Of a stretch of DNA of 15,192 nt, positions 7,580 to 13,947 are shown piece after piece; position 1 is the stretch's first letter; each line of letters begins with the position of its first letter. The notes under the pieces were generated by a model. It saw only the letters and a list, made by a program, of their open reading frames with translations. It did not search any database and had not been told where the DNA came from. Position numbers and translations under genes: made by a program. Source of the stretch: Lachnospiraceae bacterium (GTDB taxonomy: Bacteria; Bacillota; Clostridia; Lachnospirales; Lachnospiraceae); assembly GCA_017961385.1 (NCBI GenBank), contig JAGCXJ010000156.1, positions 1-15,192 on the forward strand, read 5' to 3'.

Positions 7580-9733
7580 TTAATGTAGAGAATCGATGAA
7601 TTCCTGTGTCTTTGCTATCGGATATGAAAAGTTGTAATATACAAAGCCGCTGTCATATGCAGTAACGACGATCTGCTGTATGTCTGGATCAGTGATCATG
7701 TTTTCGTGCAACTTGTACCAGTTTTTACATATCGAATCATTCTTGACAGCTTCGTTGGAGACTATATCAAGGACCGGAAGGCCTTTTGGAAACTGTCTTT
7801 TAGCTATGGCTTTCATGTCATCGATATAGTATCTGTTTTCATCTGTGATCTGTCTGCAGTTGTTATATCTGCCGTAGGCTGCACCAACTGCTTCCTTTTC
7901 CTCATCAGTATGTTTAAAATACATAAGTTCCTCATATGCAGTGACCTCGAAGCTGGTAATGCTTAAATAATCCCTGATCTTCTGACTTATAGTCTGCATC
8001 TTGCCGACTTTGATAAAATATCTCTGCATTTCATCGAATGAATGAAAGTCCTTGACCATTTCATAAATGGCATCTCCGGGATACATATCTGCACCGACAA
8101 GTCCCTGTATCTCATCAGGATATCTGTCTATAAGCTCCATTGCAAATATAGAGGAAGTGGCATGTGACCATATGATATAGGGACTGTTCACATTAAGAGA
8201 TTCGATCGCGCTGTGTATCTCATAGGCGCAGTTCTCACCGGTCCTTGGCTTGTCTGTCTGATCACTGTAAAGCCTGTTAAGATAATCAAGAATTATCACT
8301 CTGTTGCCTTTGGATGCAAGTCCGTCAGCAATAGGACGAAGCGTTATCACGCACATCGGATCGCTCGTATCGCCGAGCATTACAACAGTATGATCACCCT
8401 CGCCGACATCGTAGGCGGCCATTTTCATGCCGTCTGCTTCGGCATAGACAATATTGTTTTTTTCATATCGGTCTATGATCTCATCCTTTTTTACATTTCT
8501 TGATTCGGTAGTTGCCACAGAACCTATGATATATATAAGTATGAGAGATATAACAACAGGCAGGGTTTTATGAAATTTACTCCTTATATTCTCATATCTG
8601 AGAGTAAAGAAGGTATTGTTTATCTCGCATATCTTAAGGGTCAGAAACTTTACCGCAAAAGAAAGGGGCAGGGTAAGAGCGATAACGACTATAGAATAAA
8701 CAAATACATTTCTTATGTATATGAGAGGCTTTATCTTGTCATAGATGAAGGCATAGCCAAAAAGCTGTACGAACAGTCCGTGTACAAGATAGATCTCGAG
8801 AGTCATCTTTCCTAAAATATCGAGAACTTCATTCTGGATGCGCAACTTCATCCGAAACATCATCACACAGGTGACAAAGAAGAATGATGAGATGACCTGA
8901 CAGATAAATATGATCCATCGATCGACAGCATAAATGTAGTTTCTTGCGAGCATTGAGTACAAGAGAAGTATGCTGTTGCCTAAAAGAAATGTGAAAACAA
9001 AAATACACAAGCTGACACACAGTATCGGTATGTAACGCTTTTTTAGCAAAGCGACTATCTTTTTCTCATTTGAAGAATATATGATACCTGCAAGGAACAT
9101 ATGCAGGGTGTTGTACCACCAGGTGCCGTATATGAAATAATCGCAAAAGAGTATGATGGCAATAGTACCGGTAAAAACAACAAGGATTCCGGATATGTCT
9201 TTTTTGGCCCTGAAGAATCCTAAATAGAAAAGAAGGTACAGAACAAGGATGATGTTAACATACCATCCGTATTGATTCAACATGGACGGACCGCCGATAG
9301 AAAAGATCGTACTGAATGAAAAAGGCACATCCTTGACAGATCTTGCGATAAAGAAAAGAGATGAAGTCAAAAACCACGTGATGATGATGGGAAAAGCTCT
9401 CTTTACAAAGAAGTTTTCAAAATAGTCGGCTTTATTCTTATAGCTTGTGAATATTCCGTATCCGGAGCAGAAAAAGAACAGAGCAACAAACAGATAGCCA
9501 AGATATTCAAAGCCGTCAAGGCCGTGAACAATGGCCTCTTTTTTTATCCATGAGACGCTTGTTCTCTGACAGAGATGATGAAATATTATGACGATGGAAG
9601 AAAATCCGAGCAGAGCCTTGGTCTGGCCAAGCGACATGAATTCATCGTTCCATTCTCCCTTTTTGCATCTGTTTGATCCCCCAAAAAACAAGACAAGCAG
9701 AGCAGGATAAAAGATCAGTGACAGGTAACTCAT
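7580..9733 (-). CDS. Acyltransferase-3-like polytopic membrane protein fused to a degenerate alpha/beta-hydrolase domain
   Basis: 717 residues from the ATG at 9733, chosen because GGGGGG (9739-9744) lies 5 bases before it; a TTG at 9748 would add five residues. Residues about 1-405 hold some 11-12 membrane segments and resemble acyltransferase family 3 (OafA/NolL type): KALLGFSSIVIIFHHL in an early segment (39-54), VALFFFCSGYGIF (83-95) and LGKMTLEIYLVHGLF (307-321). Such proteins O-acylate cell-surface sugars. After the last membrane helix (about 389-406), residues about 425-717 form an alpha/beta-hydrolase-like domain (VVMLGDTSDP, RVIILDYLNRLYSD, YIIWSHATSSIFAMELI, RYPDEIQGLVGADMYP), probably outside the membrane. 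At the nucleophile elbow the usual G/P-H-S-x-S/G-G reads S-H-A-T-S-S, so the serine is Ala525; near the C-terminus the expected G-H reads G-F (Phe697). The domain is therefore probably not a serine hydrolase. It lies 22 bases after the MutS-like gene. Confidence 0.82.
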   Translation of the reverse strand: MSYLSLIFYPALLVLFFGGSNRCKKGEWNDEFMSLGQTKALLGFSSIVIIFHHLCQRTSVSWIKKEAIVHGLDGFEYLGYLFVALFFFCSGYGIFTSYKNKADYFENFFVKRAFPIIITWFLTSSLFFIARSVKDVPFSFSTIFSIGGPSMLNQYGWYVNIILVLYLLFYLGFFRAKKDISGILVVFTGTIAIILFCDYFIYGTWWYNTLHMFLAGIIYSSNEKKIVALLKKRYIPILCVSLCIFVFTFLLGNSILLLYSMLARNYIYAVDRWIIFICQVISSFFFVTCVMMFRMKLRIQNEVLDILGKMTLEIYLVHGLFVQLFGYAFIYDKIKPLIYIRNVFVYSIVVIALTLPLSFAVKFLTLKICEINNTFFTLRYENIRSKFHKTLPVVISLILIYIIGSVATTESRNVKKDEIIDRYEKNNIVYAEADGMKMAAYDVGEGDHTVVMLGDTSDPMCVITLRPIADGLASKGNRVIILDYLNRLYSDQTDKPRTGENCAYEIHSAIESLNVNSPYIIWSHATSSIFAMELIDRYPDEIQGLVGADMYPGDAIYEMVKDFHSFDEMQRYFIKVGKMQTISQKIRDYLSITSFEVTAYEELMYFKHTDEEKEAVGAAYGRYNNCRQITDENRYYIDDMKAIAKRQFPKGLPVLDIVSNEAVKNDSICKNWYKLHENMITDPDIQQIVVTAYDSGFVYYNFSYPIAKTQEFIDSLH

Positions 9734-9738
9734 ATAAT

Positions 9739-9744
9739 CCCCCC
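9739..9744 (-). promoter_or_regulatory. Ribosome binding site that sets the membrane-protein start
   Basis: A run of six G on the - strand, 5 bases before ATG at 9733. The alternative TTG start at 9748 would place this run inside the coding sequence and has no ribosome binding site of its own. This supports 9733 as the start. Confidence 0.65.
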
Positions 9745-9755
9745 ACAAAAAAATA

Positions 9756-11288
9756 CTAATAGTTTAACATCTGATCATAAGTCACTCCGTATTTGAGAGC
9801 AACGTTGCGTGCGTGTGAAGTGGTATCGGGCTTTGCCCTCAGGACTCTGAAGGTATTGGTATTATCAACCATTTCCATGGTAAGACTTACGACATCACTG
9901 CTTCCTTCCCATTCATTCATCTGGTCAGTTGATCTTGCAAGTTCATGAAGATGAGTGTTGTATATAACCGGTACATCCTTATGCTTCAGTATCCTTACAA
10001 GATCTTTGGCAAGATACAGACCGTCAACCGCATTTGTGCTGGCATATGTTTCGTTTAAAAGAACGAGACTTAAAGGAGTGGCTTCCTTTACGATCTGCTG
10101 GATACGGACTGCTTCCTCACCAAGTCTTCCCATGTTGAGAGTCTGATCCTCCATGGCAGGAAAATGAGTTAAAATGTCGCAAAATGCAAATCCCTCGTAG
10201 CTTTGTCCTGCAATGAACAGGCCTTGCGCAGCCATCAGGGCAGTCATGCCGACAGCCTGGGTCATGATGGTCTTTCCGCCTCTGTTGGGACCCGTAAGGA
10301 TATATATCTTCTCGTTTTCATTAAACGAGATATCGTTTTTAACTATTTCATCAGATTCATTCACTAGTCTCAGATTATAGATCTGATCCATCTTTACATG
10401 ATCAGAATCATGAGAGATCTTAGGAAAGCTGACAGGAAGATCCTTTTTTATGAGTTCAGCCGCGAATTCTGCTATCTGAAGATAGAAACTCAGATCGTCA
10501 CAGATATCAACCAGAAAATAGCCTTTGAAATCTATATGTTCTCTGAGTGCTTTCTTGTACTTTCTTACAGCTTTTGAAAGTTCCTTTTCGATATCGTTTG
10601 TCAGATACTTCATGGTGGGAGAAGGGTATCTGTATGTTATATCGCGCTGGGCTGCAACAGAAGCTGCCATATCCCTGAATATCATTCTTGATCTGTAGGG
10701 AACGGTATTCATGCTCACCATGATAACTTCTTCAGGATACAGCTCAGAATCAAGATTTATGCCGATAGTCACGCTCTTTAGAGTGGAGATATCGGTTTTC
10801 ATATCAGACACAAATTTTTTAACTTCTGAAAGTCGGTCTGTTTTTATAGCTTCAGCTAAAAGAGAAGAGATGTCCTTAAGACCGCGTGCACTGAATGAAG
10901 TGCGTTCAAATAAAGCAGATAATTCTTCGACTGTCTGGATATAGATATCCATCTCTTCCATGTATTCGATCATATCCCATATAGATGTCTTCTTTACGGC
11001 ATGAAAATGATTATGCATGCGATATTCTCTTAATACGCGTATCTTTTTAAGTATCGACTTAAGAGAGGCTCTGAAGTCTTCATCCGAAAGAAAGTCTTTT
11101 ATGATCTCCTGGCGGTACATGATTGTGTCATCGTCATTTGTGAGCGTGGAGAGTATGTCCAGAGCAAATGCTTTTTCTGTATCGTTTACTGAAAACATTT
11201 CAATGATCTCGTTTAGAGCAAGATCCTTGATCGTGTCTTCAGACAGTTTTTTGATATTAGTTTTTCCGTTTGGATATAATAAGTTCAT
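9756..11288 (-). CDS. MutS-family ATPase lacking the mismatch-recognition domain
   Basis: 510 residues from the ATG at 11288, which follows AGGAG by 4 bases; a TTG at 11309 would add seven residues but would swallow this site. The C-terminal third is a MutS ABC-type ATPase: Walker A GPNRGGKT (residues 333-340), D-x-x-L-N-M-G-R-L-G-E-E segment (about 381-392), Walker B/signature LVLLNETYASTNAVDG (408-423) and VIYNTHLHELA (441-451), the switch region that is THFHEL in MutS. The N-terminal two thirds are helical and lysine/glutamate-rich, like the lever/clamp domains. No N-terminal mismatch-binding domain (F-x-E motif) is present, nor a Smr nuclease domain as in MutS2. Walker B reads NE instead of DE, which I recall in stand-alone MutS-related proteins of Clostridia. 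The substrate is unknown; mismatch repair is not implied. It is the first gene of a two-gene unit. Confidence 0.85.
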   Translation of the reverse strand: MNLLYPNGKTNIKKLSEDTIKDLALNEIIEMFSVNDTEKAFALDILSTLTNDDDTIMYRQEIIKDFLSDEDFRASLKSILKKIRVLREYRMHNHFHAVKKTSIWDMIEYMEEMDIYIQTVEELSALFERTSFSARGLKDISSLLAEAIKTDRLSEVKKFVSDMKTDISTLKSVTIGINLDSELYPEEVIMVSMNTVPYRSRMIFRDMAASVAAQRDITYRYPSPTMKYLTNDIEKELSKAVRKYKKALREHIDFKGYFLVDICDDLSFYLQIAEFAAELIKKDLPVSFPKISHDSDHVKMDQIYNLRLVNESDEIVKNDISFNENEKIYILTGPNRGGKTIMTQAVGMTALMAAQGLFIAGQSYEGFAFCDILTHFPAMEDQTLNMGRLGEEAVRIQQIVKEATPLSLVLLNETYASTNAVDGLYLAKDLVRILKHKDVPVIYNTHLHELARSTDQMNEWEGSSDVVSLTMEMVDNTNTFRVLRAKPDTTSHARNVALKYGVTYDQMLNY

Positions 11289-11358
11289 ATGACTCCTGAT
11301 CTGATACAATCATAGTATTTCGATGATAACCTTTCTGATTTTTGTCAGTCAGCTTACA

Positions 11359-11463
11359 TCACAATACATTTGATAATTCCTCAAATGTATTTACGATGAT
11401 CCCGAAATACTTTTCATTGTCTCTGTTAAATAGAATAGGGGTTATCCCTTTTGACTTCTCTGA
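11359..11463 (-). pseudogene. C-terminal remnant of a HAD-family hydrolase
   Basis: On the - strand, the frame from 11463 to the TGA at 11361-11359 encodes 34 residues with strong coding character, including GITPILFNRDNEKYFG and VNTFEELSNVL. This is the usual end of HAD hydrolases of the phosphoglycolate-phosphatase type: strand, then N/D-R-D-N, then an IxxxxEL helix. The frame is blocked just upstream by TGA at 11466-11464, and the catalytic DxD, T/S and K motifs are absent. The remainder of the gene would have lain where the serine hydrolase gene now ends (11489), so this appears to be the tail of a gene that was replaced or deleted. No start codon or ribosome binding site serves it. Confidence 0.6.
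11363..11391 (-). repeat. Perfect 11-bp inverted repeat inside the HAD remnant
   Basis: Arms 11363-11373 (AATACATTTGA) and 11381-11391 (TCAAATGTATT) with a 7-base loop. No T run follows on either strand, so it does not look like an intrinsic terminator. It is AT-rich and may simply reflect the codons of the HAD remnant, or act as a weak RNA hairpin between the two - strand genes. The rest of the gap 11289-11488 shows only a weak -10-like TATGAT upstream of the MutS-like gene without a -35 partner. Confidence 0.4.
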
Positions 11464-11488
11464 TCATTTTTTAAATCCCTTAAGTGAT

Positions 11489-12508
11489 CTAATCATTTGA
11501 GCAGTACATTTCTTCCCTGATTTTTCTCATCCTTGACCATACATTATCCCCGTAATTACTCAGCATAACGGTTATTATTCCGTTATTGGGATTATATTCC
11601 GAGATCGCACTTACTCCATCGTCAACTCCCTGCATATAAACATAGTCTTGCCCATCGGGATTATCGATGATCCAGACTCCAAAACCATAGTATCCTTCTT
11701 CCGGATCCTGTCCGTCTCCGCTCTGTTTTGAGAACATCTGCGCTACGGTTTCTTCTGAAAGGAGTTTATGTTTAATAAGCCCCTCCCAGAACTTTACGAT
11801 ATCTTCAACAGTAACGAATGCGCCTCCGTCGCCAGTACCCTTTGCACCGACAGAGTATATATTAGTTCGGTAATCATCCGTATCGGGGCAGTAGATATAG
11901 CTGTTTGCACATTTAGCAGGCAACTTGTCAAAAGAATAATATCCTGTGTAAGTCATGCCACATCTATCAAAAACATTTTGTTTAAGATAGACATCGAAAT
12001 CCAAGCCTGATATCTTTTCGATGATCATTGCGAGCAATACATATCCGGAATTGTTGTACTGAAACTTCTCACCCCTGCAATACATCATAGGTTTGTCAAT
12101 AAACAGGGGAAGCATATCTTCGTTACGCCTGATTCTGTAATTGGGATAATTTACCCACAATGCCTCATAATCATTCATAACAGATTCGTCAAAATAATCC
12201 GGAACCCCGGATGTATGATTAAGAAGCTGTCTTACTGTCACATCTCTGTCAATGCTTTTCAGATCAAAATCAAGAATCGAACCGAGAGTATCTTCAAATT
12301 TCAGTTTCCCCGTTTCAATAAGCTGAAGTATGCCTACGGCAACAAAAGTCTTGCCCATGGATGCAGATGCAAATCTTGTTTTGATCGTATTCGGAATCTC
12401 ATTTGCAAGGTCCGCAAAACCGCCGCTGTAATTGAGCAATACTTCCTTGTCTTTTACTATATAGGCATTGCCTCTAAAGTTTTTGTCAATCTCAAATCCG
12501 GTACTCAT
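11489..12508 (-). CDS. Serine hydrolase, beta-lactamase/S12 (class C-like) family
   Basis: 339 residues from the ATG at 12508, chosen because GGGGG (12513-12517) lies 4 bases upstream; an ATG at 12574 would add 22 residues but would place a TATAAT box inside the coding region. The active-site S50-M-G-K53 (in FASASMGKTF), the second motif Y151-N-N153 (FQYNNSGY) and class-typical segments TVRQLLNHTSGVPDY (about 91-105) and GDGGAFVTVEDIVKFW (226-241) are all seen. The third motif, usually HxG in front of a P-G turn, reads M-Q-G (about 292-294), so the histidine is missing. There is no signal peptide, lipobox or membrane segment, so the protein is probably cytosolic and an esterase- or peptidase-like enzyme rather than a drug-resistance beta-lactamase. 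It is divergent from the AraC regulator gene. Confidence 0.88.
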   Translation of the reverse strand: MSTGFEIDKNFRGNAYIVKDKEVLLNYSGGFADLANEIPNTIKTRFASASMGKTFVAVGILQLIETGKLKFEDTLGSILDFDLKSIDRDVTVRQLLNHTSGVPDYFDESVMNDYEALWVNYPNYRIRRNEDMLPLFIDKPMMYCRGEKFQYNNSGYVLLAMIIEKISGLDFDVYLKQNVFDRCGMTYTGYYSFDKLPAKCANSYIYCPDTDDYRTNIYSVGAKGTGDGGAFVTVEDIVKFWEGLIKHKLLSEETVAQMFSKQSGDGQDPEEGYYGFGVWIIDNPDGQDYVYMQGVDDGVSAISEYNPNNGIITVMLSNYGDNVWSRMRKIREEMYCSND

Positions 12509-12547
12509 AAATCCCCCAAAAACAAGTCCATTTCTTTCATTAAATTG

Positions 12548-12553
12548 ATTATA
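12548..12553 (-). promoter_or_regulatory. Perfect -10 box of the serine hydrolase gene, without a -35 consensus
   Basis: TATAAT on the - strand at 12553-12548 would start transcription near 12541, about 33 bases before the ATG at 12508. At 17 bases upstream the sequence reads ATATGA (12576-12571), a poor -35 box. It overlaps the first of two direct repeats (12575-12584), which would suit an activator-dependent promoter. Confidence 0.5.
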
Positions 12554-12574
12554 TGAAATTGCGTGCACGTTCAT

Positions 12575-12618
12575 ATATCAAGAAAGTCATTTTAATGTTA
12601 TAATTATCATATCAAGAA
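12575..12618. repeat. Two perfect 10-bp direct repeats, candidate AraC-type operator
   Basis: ATATCAAGAA occurs at 12575-12584 and again at 12609-12618, 34 bases apart start to start (about three helical turns), in the same orientation and on the same face. AraC-family proteins normally bind direct repeats through two helix-turn-helix units. The first copy overlaps the -35 region of the serine hydrolase promoter; both flank the -10 box of the araC-type gene. Binding by the neighbouring regulator is an inference. Confidence 0.45.
12596..12604 (+). promoter_or_regulatory. Extended -10 promoter of the AraC-family gene
   Basis: TGTTATAAT: a TGn element directly before a perfect TATAAT (12599-12604), with no good -35 box at 16-18 bases. 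Transcription would start near 12611, about 20 bases before the ATG at 12631. The box is placed between the two direct repeats, so the bound regulator could repress its own gene. Confidence 0.55.
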
Positions 12619-12630
12619 GAGGACATGATA

Positions 12631-13392
12631 ATGAAAAGATATGATGAAGCAAGGATAGATCCGGATGAGATCAGAAATCTTTTATTTGAAAATGCGGACA
12701 GGGGATATATACATCCGACACATAAGGAGGATATGCTCAGATATCATTATCTAAAGCAGGGTGATATGAGAGCAGTGGATGAAGCGTACAGGACAATGGA
12801 TGACAGTATGCAGGGCAAGCTTTCAACTGATCCTTTAAGGAATGCAAAGTATCTGTTTGTTGTCTCTACGTCCCTTGCATCCAGATTTGTTGTGGAGGCG
12901 GGTGTTCCGCTTGAGACAGCCTATGCGATAAGCGACCTGTACATACAGAGAGCAGATGAGATGGATAATATCAATGAGATCAGAAATCTGTTAAAAGGTC
13001 TGTACAGGACATATGTTGACGAGGTAAACAAGGTAAAGAAAAAGAACACTCTATCAAAATCGGTCATGCTGTGTCTTAACTATATCGATTCACATTTCAA
13101 TGAAAAGATAACTGTTGAAGAACTAGCAGCTTATGTCGAACTTAATCCCAGATATCTGACAGCACTGTTTAAGAAGGAGATCGGAAAAACGATAACGGAG
13201 TACATTTCTACGAAGAGAGTAGAAGTGGCTCAGAGTCTTCTTGCAAGAACCGAGTATACATATGCTCAGATAGCATATTCGCTGGCTTTCTGTTCACAGA
13301 GCCACTTTTCGAAAGTATTCAGAGAGCATACGGGATATACGCCAAGACAGTACAGAAACAGATTTTATGATATAAATATTTCCAGAGAATAG
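12631..13392 (+). CDS. AraC-family transcriptional regulator
   Basis: 253 residues from the ATG at 12631, preferred over the ATG at 12625 because GAGG (12619-12622) is 8 bases from the former and only 2 from the latter. The C-terminal part (about 147-243) is a complete AraC DNA-binding domain with two helix-turn-helix motifs: ITVEELAAYVELNPRYLTALFKK-type first unit and the second unit with YTYAQIAYSLAFCSQSHFSK and the ending FREHTGYTPRQYR. The N-terminal 140 residues are helical and contain DPLRNAKYLFVVSTSLASR and GVPLETAYAISDLYIQR, a sensor region common in clostridial AraC proteins and unlike the cupin domain of E. coli AraC; its ligand is unknown. It is divergent from the serine hydrolase gene, which it probably controls together with itself. 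A 13-bp inverted repeat begins 7 bases after its stop. Confidence 0.92.
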   Translation: MKRYDEARIDPDEIRNLLFENADRGYIHPTHKEDMLRYHYLKQGDMRAVDEAYRTMDDSMQGKLSTDPLRNAKYLFVVSTSLASRFVVEAGVPLETAYAISDLYIQRADEMDNINEIRNLLKGLYRTYVDEVNKVKKKNTLSKSVMLCLNYIDSHFNEKITVEELAAYVELNPRYLTALFKKEIGKTITEYISTKRVEVAQSLLARTEYTYAQIAYSLAFCSQSHFSKVFREHTGYTPRQYRNRFYDINISRE

Positions 13393-13398
13393 ATATTG

Positions 13399-13453
13399 AC
13401 CCTTATTATCGAAGTATTCATTTTTCATCTTATGATATTACGATAATAAGGGT
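13399..13453. repeat. Perfect 13-bp inverted repeat between araC-type gene and GntR operon
   Basis: Arms ACCCTTATTATCG (13399-13411) and CGATAATAAGGGT (13441-13453) enclose 29 bases. A run of six T (13458-13463) follows 4 bases after the right arm, so it could be a long-looped terminator for the AraC-family gene. The right arm also abuts and shares one base with the -35 box TTGACT (13453-13458) of the GntR operon, so it may instead be, or also be, a protein-binding site. Both functions are inferred. Confidence 0.6.
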
Positions 13454-13481
13454 TGACTTTTTTACATCAAGTGTATATATT
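13453..13481 (+). promoter_or_regulatory. Sigma-A promoter of the GntR-ABC transporter operon
   Basis: TTGACT (13453-13458), a 17-base spacer and TATATT (13476-13481). The expected start is near 13488, giving a leader of about 68 bases before the GntR ATG at 13556. The -10 box lies inside the palindrome at 13472-13492. Confidence 0.75.
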
Positions 13482-13492
13482 GAATATATACA
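13472..13492. promoter_or_regulatory. GntR (YtrA-type) operator candidate on the -10 box
   Basis: A perfect palindrome TGTATATAT-TGA-ATATATACA (9-bp arms, 3-base centre) covers the -10 box and the likely transcription start. YtrA-type GntR regulators bind such palindromes upstream of their own genes, so the adjacent repressor would block RNA polymerase here. The binding itself is inferred from position and symmetry. Confidence 0.6.
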
Positions 13493-13500
13493 ATATCAAA

Positions 13501-13540
13501 CAATGATGAATAAGTGCACATATTCATCGTTGTATTTTTC
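13501..13540 (+). promoter_or_regulatory. Leader hairpin with T-rich tail, possible attenuator
   Basis: CAATGATGAATA (13501-13512) pairs with TATTCATCGTTG (13521-13532) as a 12-bp stem with one G-U wobble and an 8-base loop, followed by TATTTTTC (13533-13540). It lies in the leader, just before AAAGGA (13543-13548) and the GntR start at 13556. It could act as a weak terminator/attenuator or protect the 5' end of the mRNA. The stem is AT-rich, so efficiency as a terminator is uncertain. Confidence 0.5.
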
Positions 13541-13555
13541 GCAAAGGATTGATAT

Positions 13556-13936
13556 ATGGACATTATTATTTCGAACAGTTCGGGAGTAGCTCTCTACGAA
13601 CAGATTGAAGAACAGATCAAGAGCCAGATCATGACGGGAGAACTCATGGAAGGAGATGCCCTGCCGTCAATGAGAGTACTGGCAAAGGAACTCAAAATTA
13701 GTATCATCACGACAAAAAGAGCCTACGAGGATCTGGAAAGGGACGGCTTTATCTATTCTGTGACCGGAAAGGGAAGTTTTGTTAAGGGTATCAACAGCGA
13801 CTTAGTGAAAGAGAACATGAAGTTCGCCATTCAGGAGCTTTTGGAAAATGCCGTAGACAAGGCGATCCTTGGTAAAGTGACTCTTGATGAGATGCGTGAA
13901 ATGCTGACACTTCTTTATGAAGATAAGAGTATGTAA
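13556..13936 (+). CDS. GntR-family repressor, YtrA subfamily
   Basis: 126 residues, the short form typical of YtrA regulators. The N-terminal winged helix-turn-helix (about 10-78) is complete: ALYEQIEEQIKSQIMTGEL, GDALPSMRVLAKELKIS, TTKRAYEDLERDGFI and the wing GKGSFV. The remaining 45 residues form a short helical dimerisation tail (ENMKFAIQELLENAVDKAI) instead of a ligand-binding domain. Such repressors usually control an ABC exporter operon that includes their own gene and that responds to cell-envelope stress or antimicrobial peptides. Here the ABC ATPase gene starts 11 bases downstream, and a palindrome covers the operon's -10 box. Ribosome binding site AAAGGA at about 13543-13548. Confidence 0.93.
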   Translation: MDIIISNSSGVALYEQIEEQIKSQIMTGELMEGDALPSMRVLAKELKISIITTKRAYEDLERDGFIYSVTGKGSFVKGINSDLVKENMKFAIQELLENAVDKAILGKVTLDEMREMLTLLYEDKSM

Positions 13937-13947
13937 GAGGAAGAATA

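Noticed and set aside
8213..8815. Open frames of 81-96 codons on the + strand under the membrane protein gene
   Set aside because: They are opposite-strand shadows of a clearly coding gene, without ribosome binding sites or recognisable motifs.
9734..9748. TTG start adding five residues to the membrane protein
   Set aside because: The ribosome binding site (GGGGGG) lies inside this stretch and fits the ATG at 9733.
11363..11391. The 11-bp hairpin as a terminator for the serine hydrolase gene
   Set aside because: There is no T run on either strand and the stem is AT-rich; kept only as a repeat.
12562..12569. CGTGCACG palindrome in the divergent control region
   Set aside because: It is only 8 bases and does not extend outward. 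It could be chance, so it was not listed as an operator.
12509..12574. ATG at 12574 as the start of the serine hydrolase
   Set aside because: The 22 extra residues have no family resemblance, the stretch contains a perfect -10 box, and GGGGG fits the ATG at 12508.
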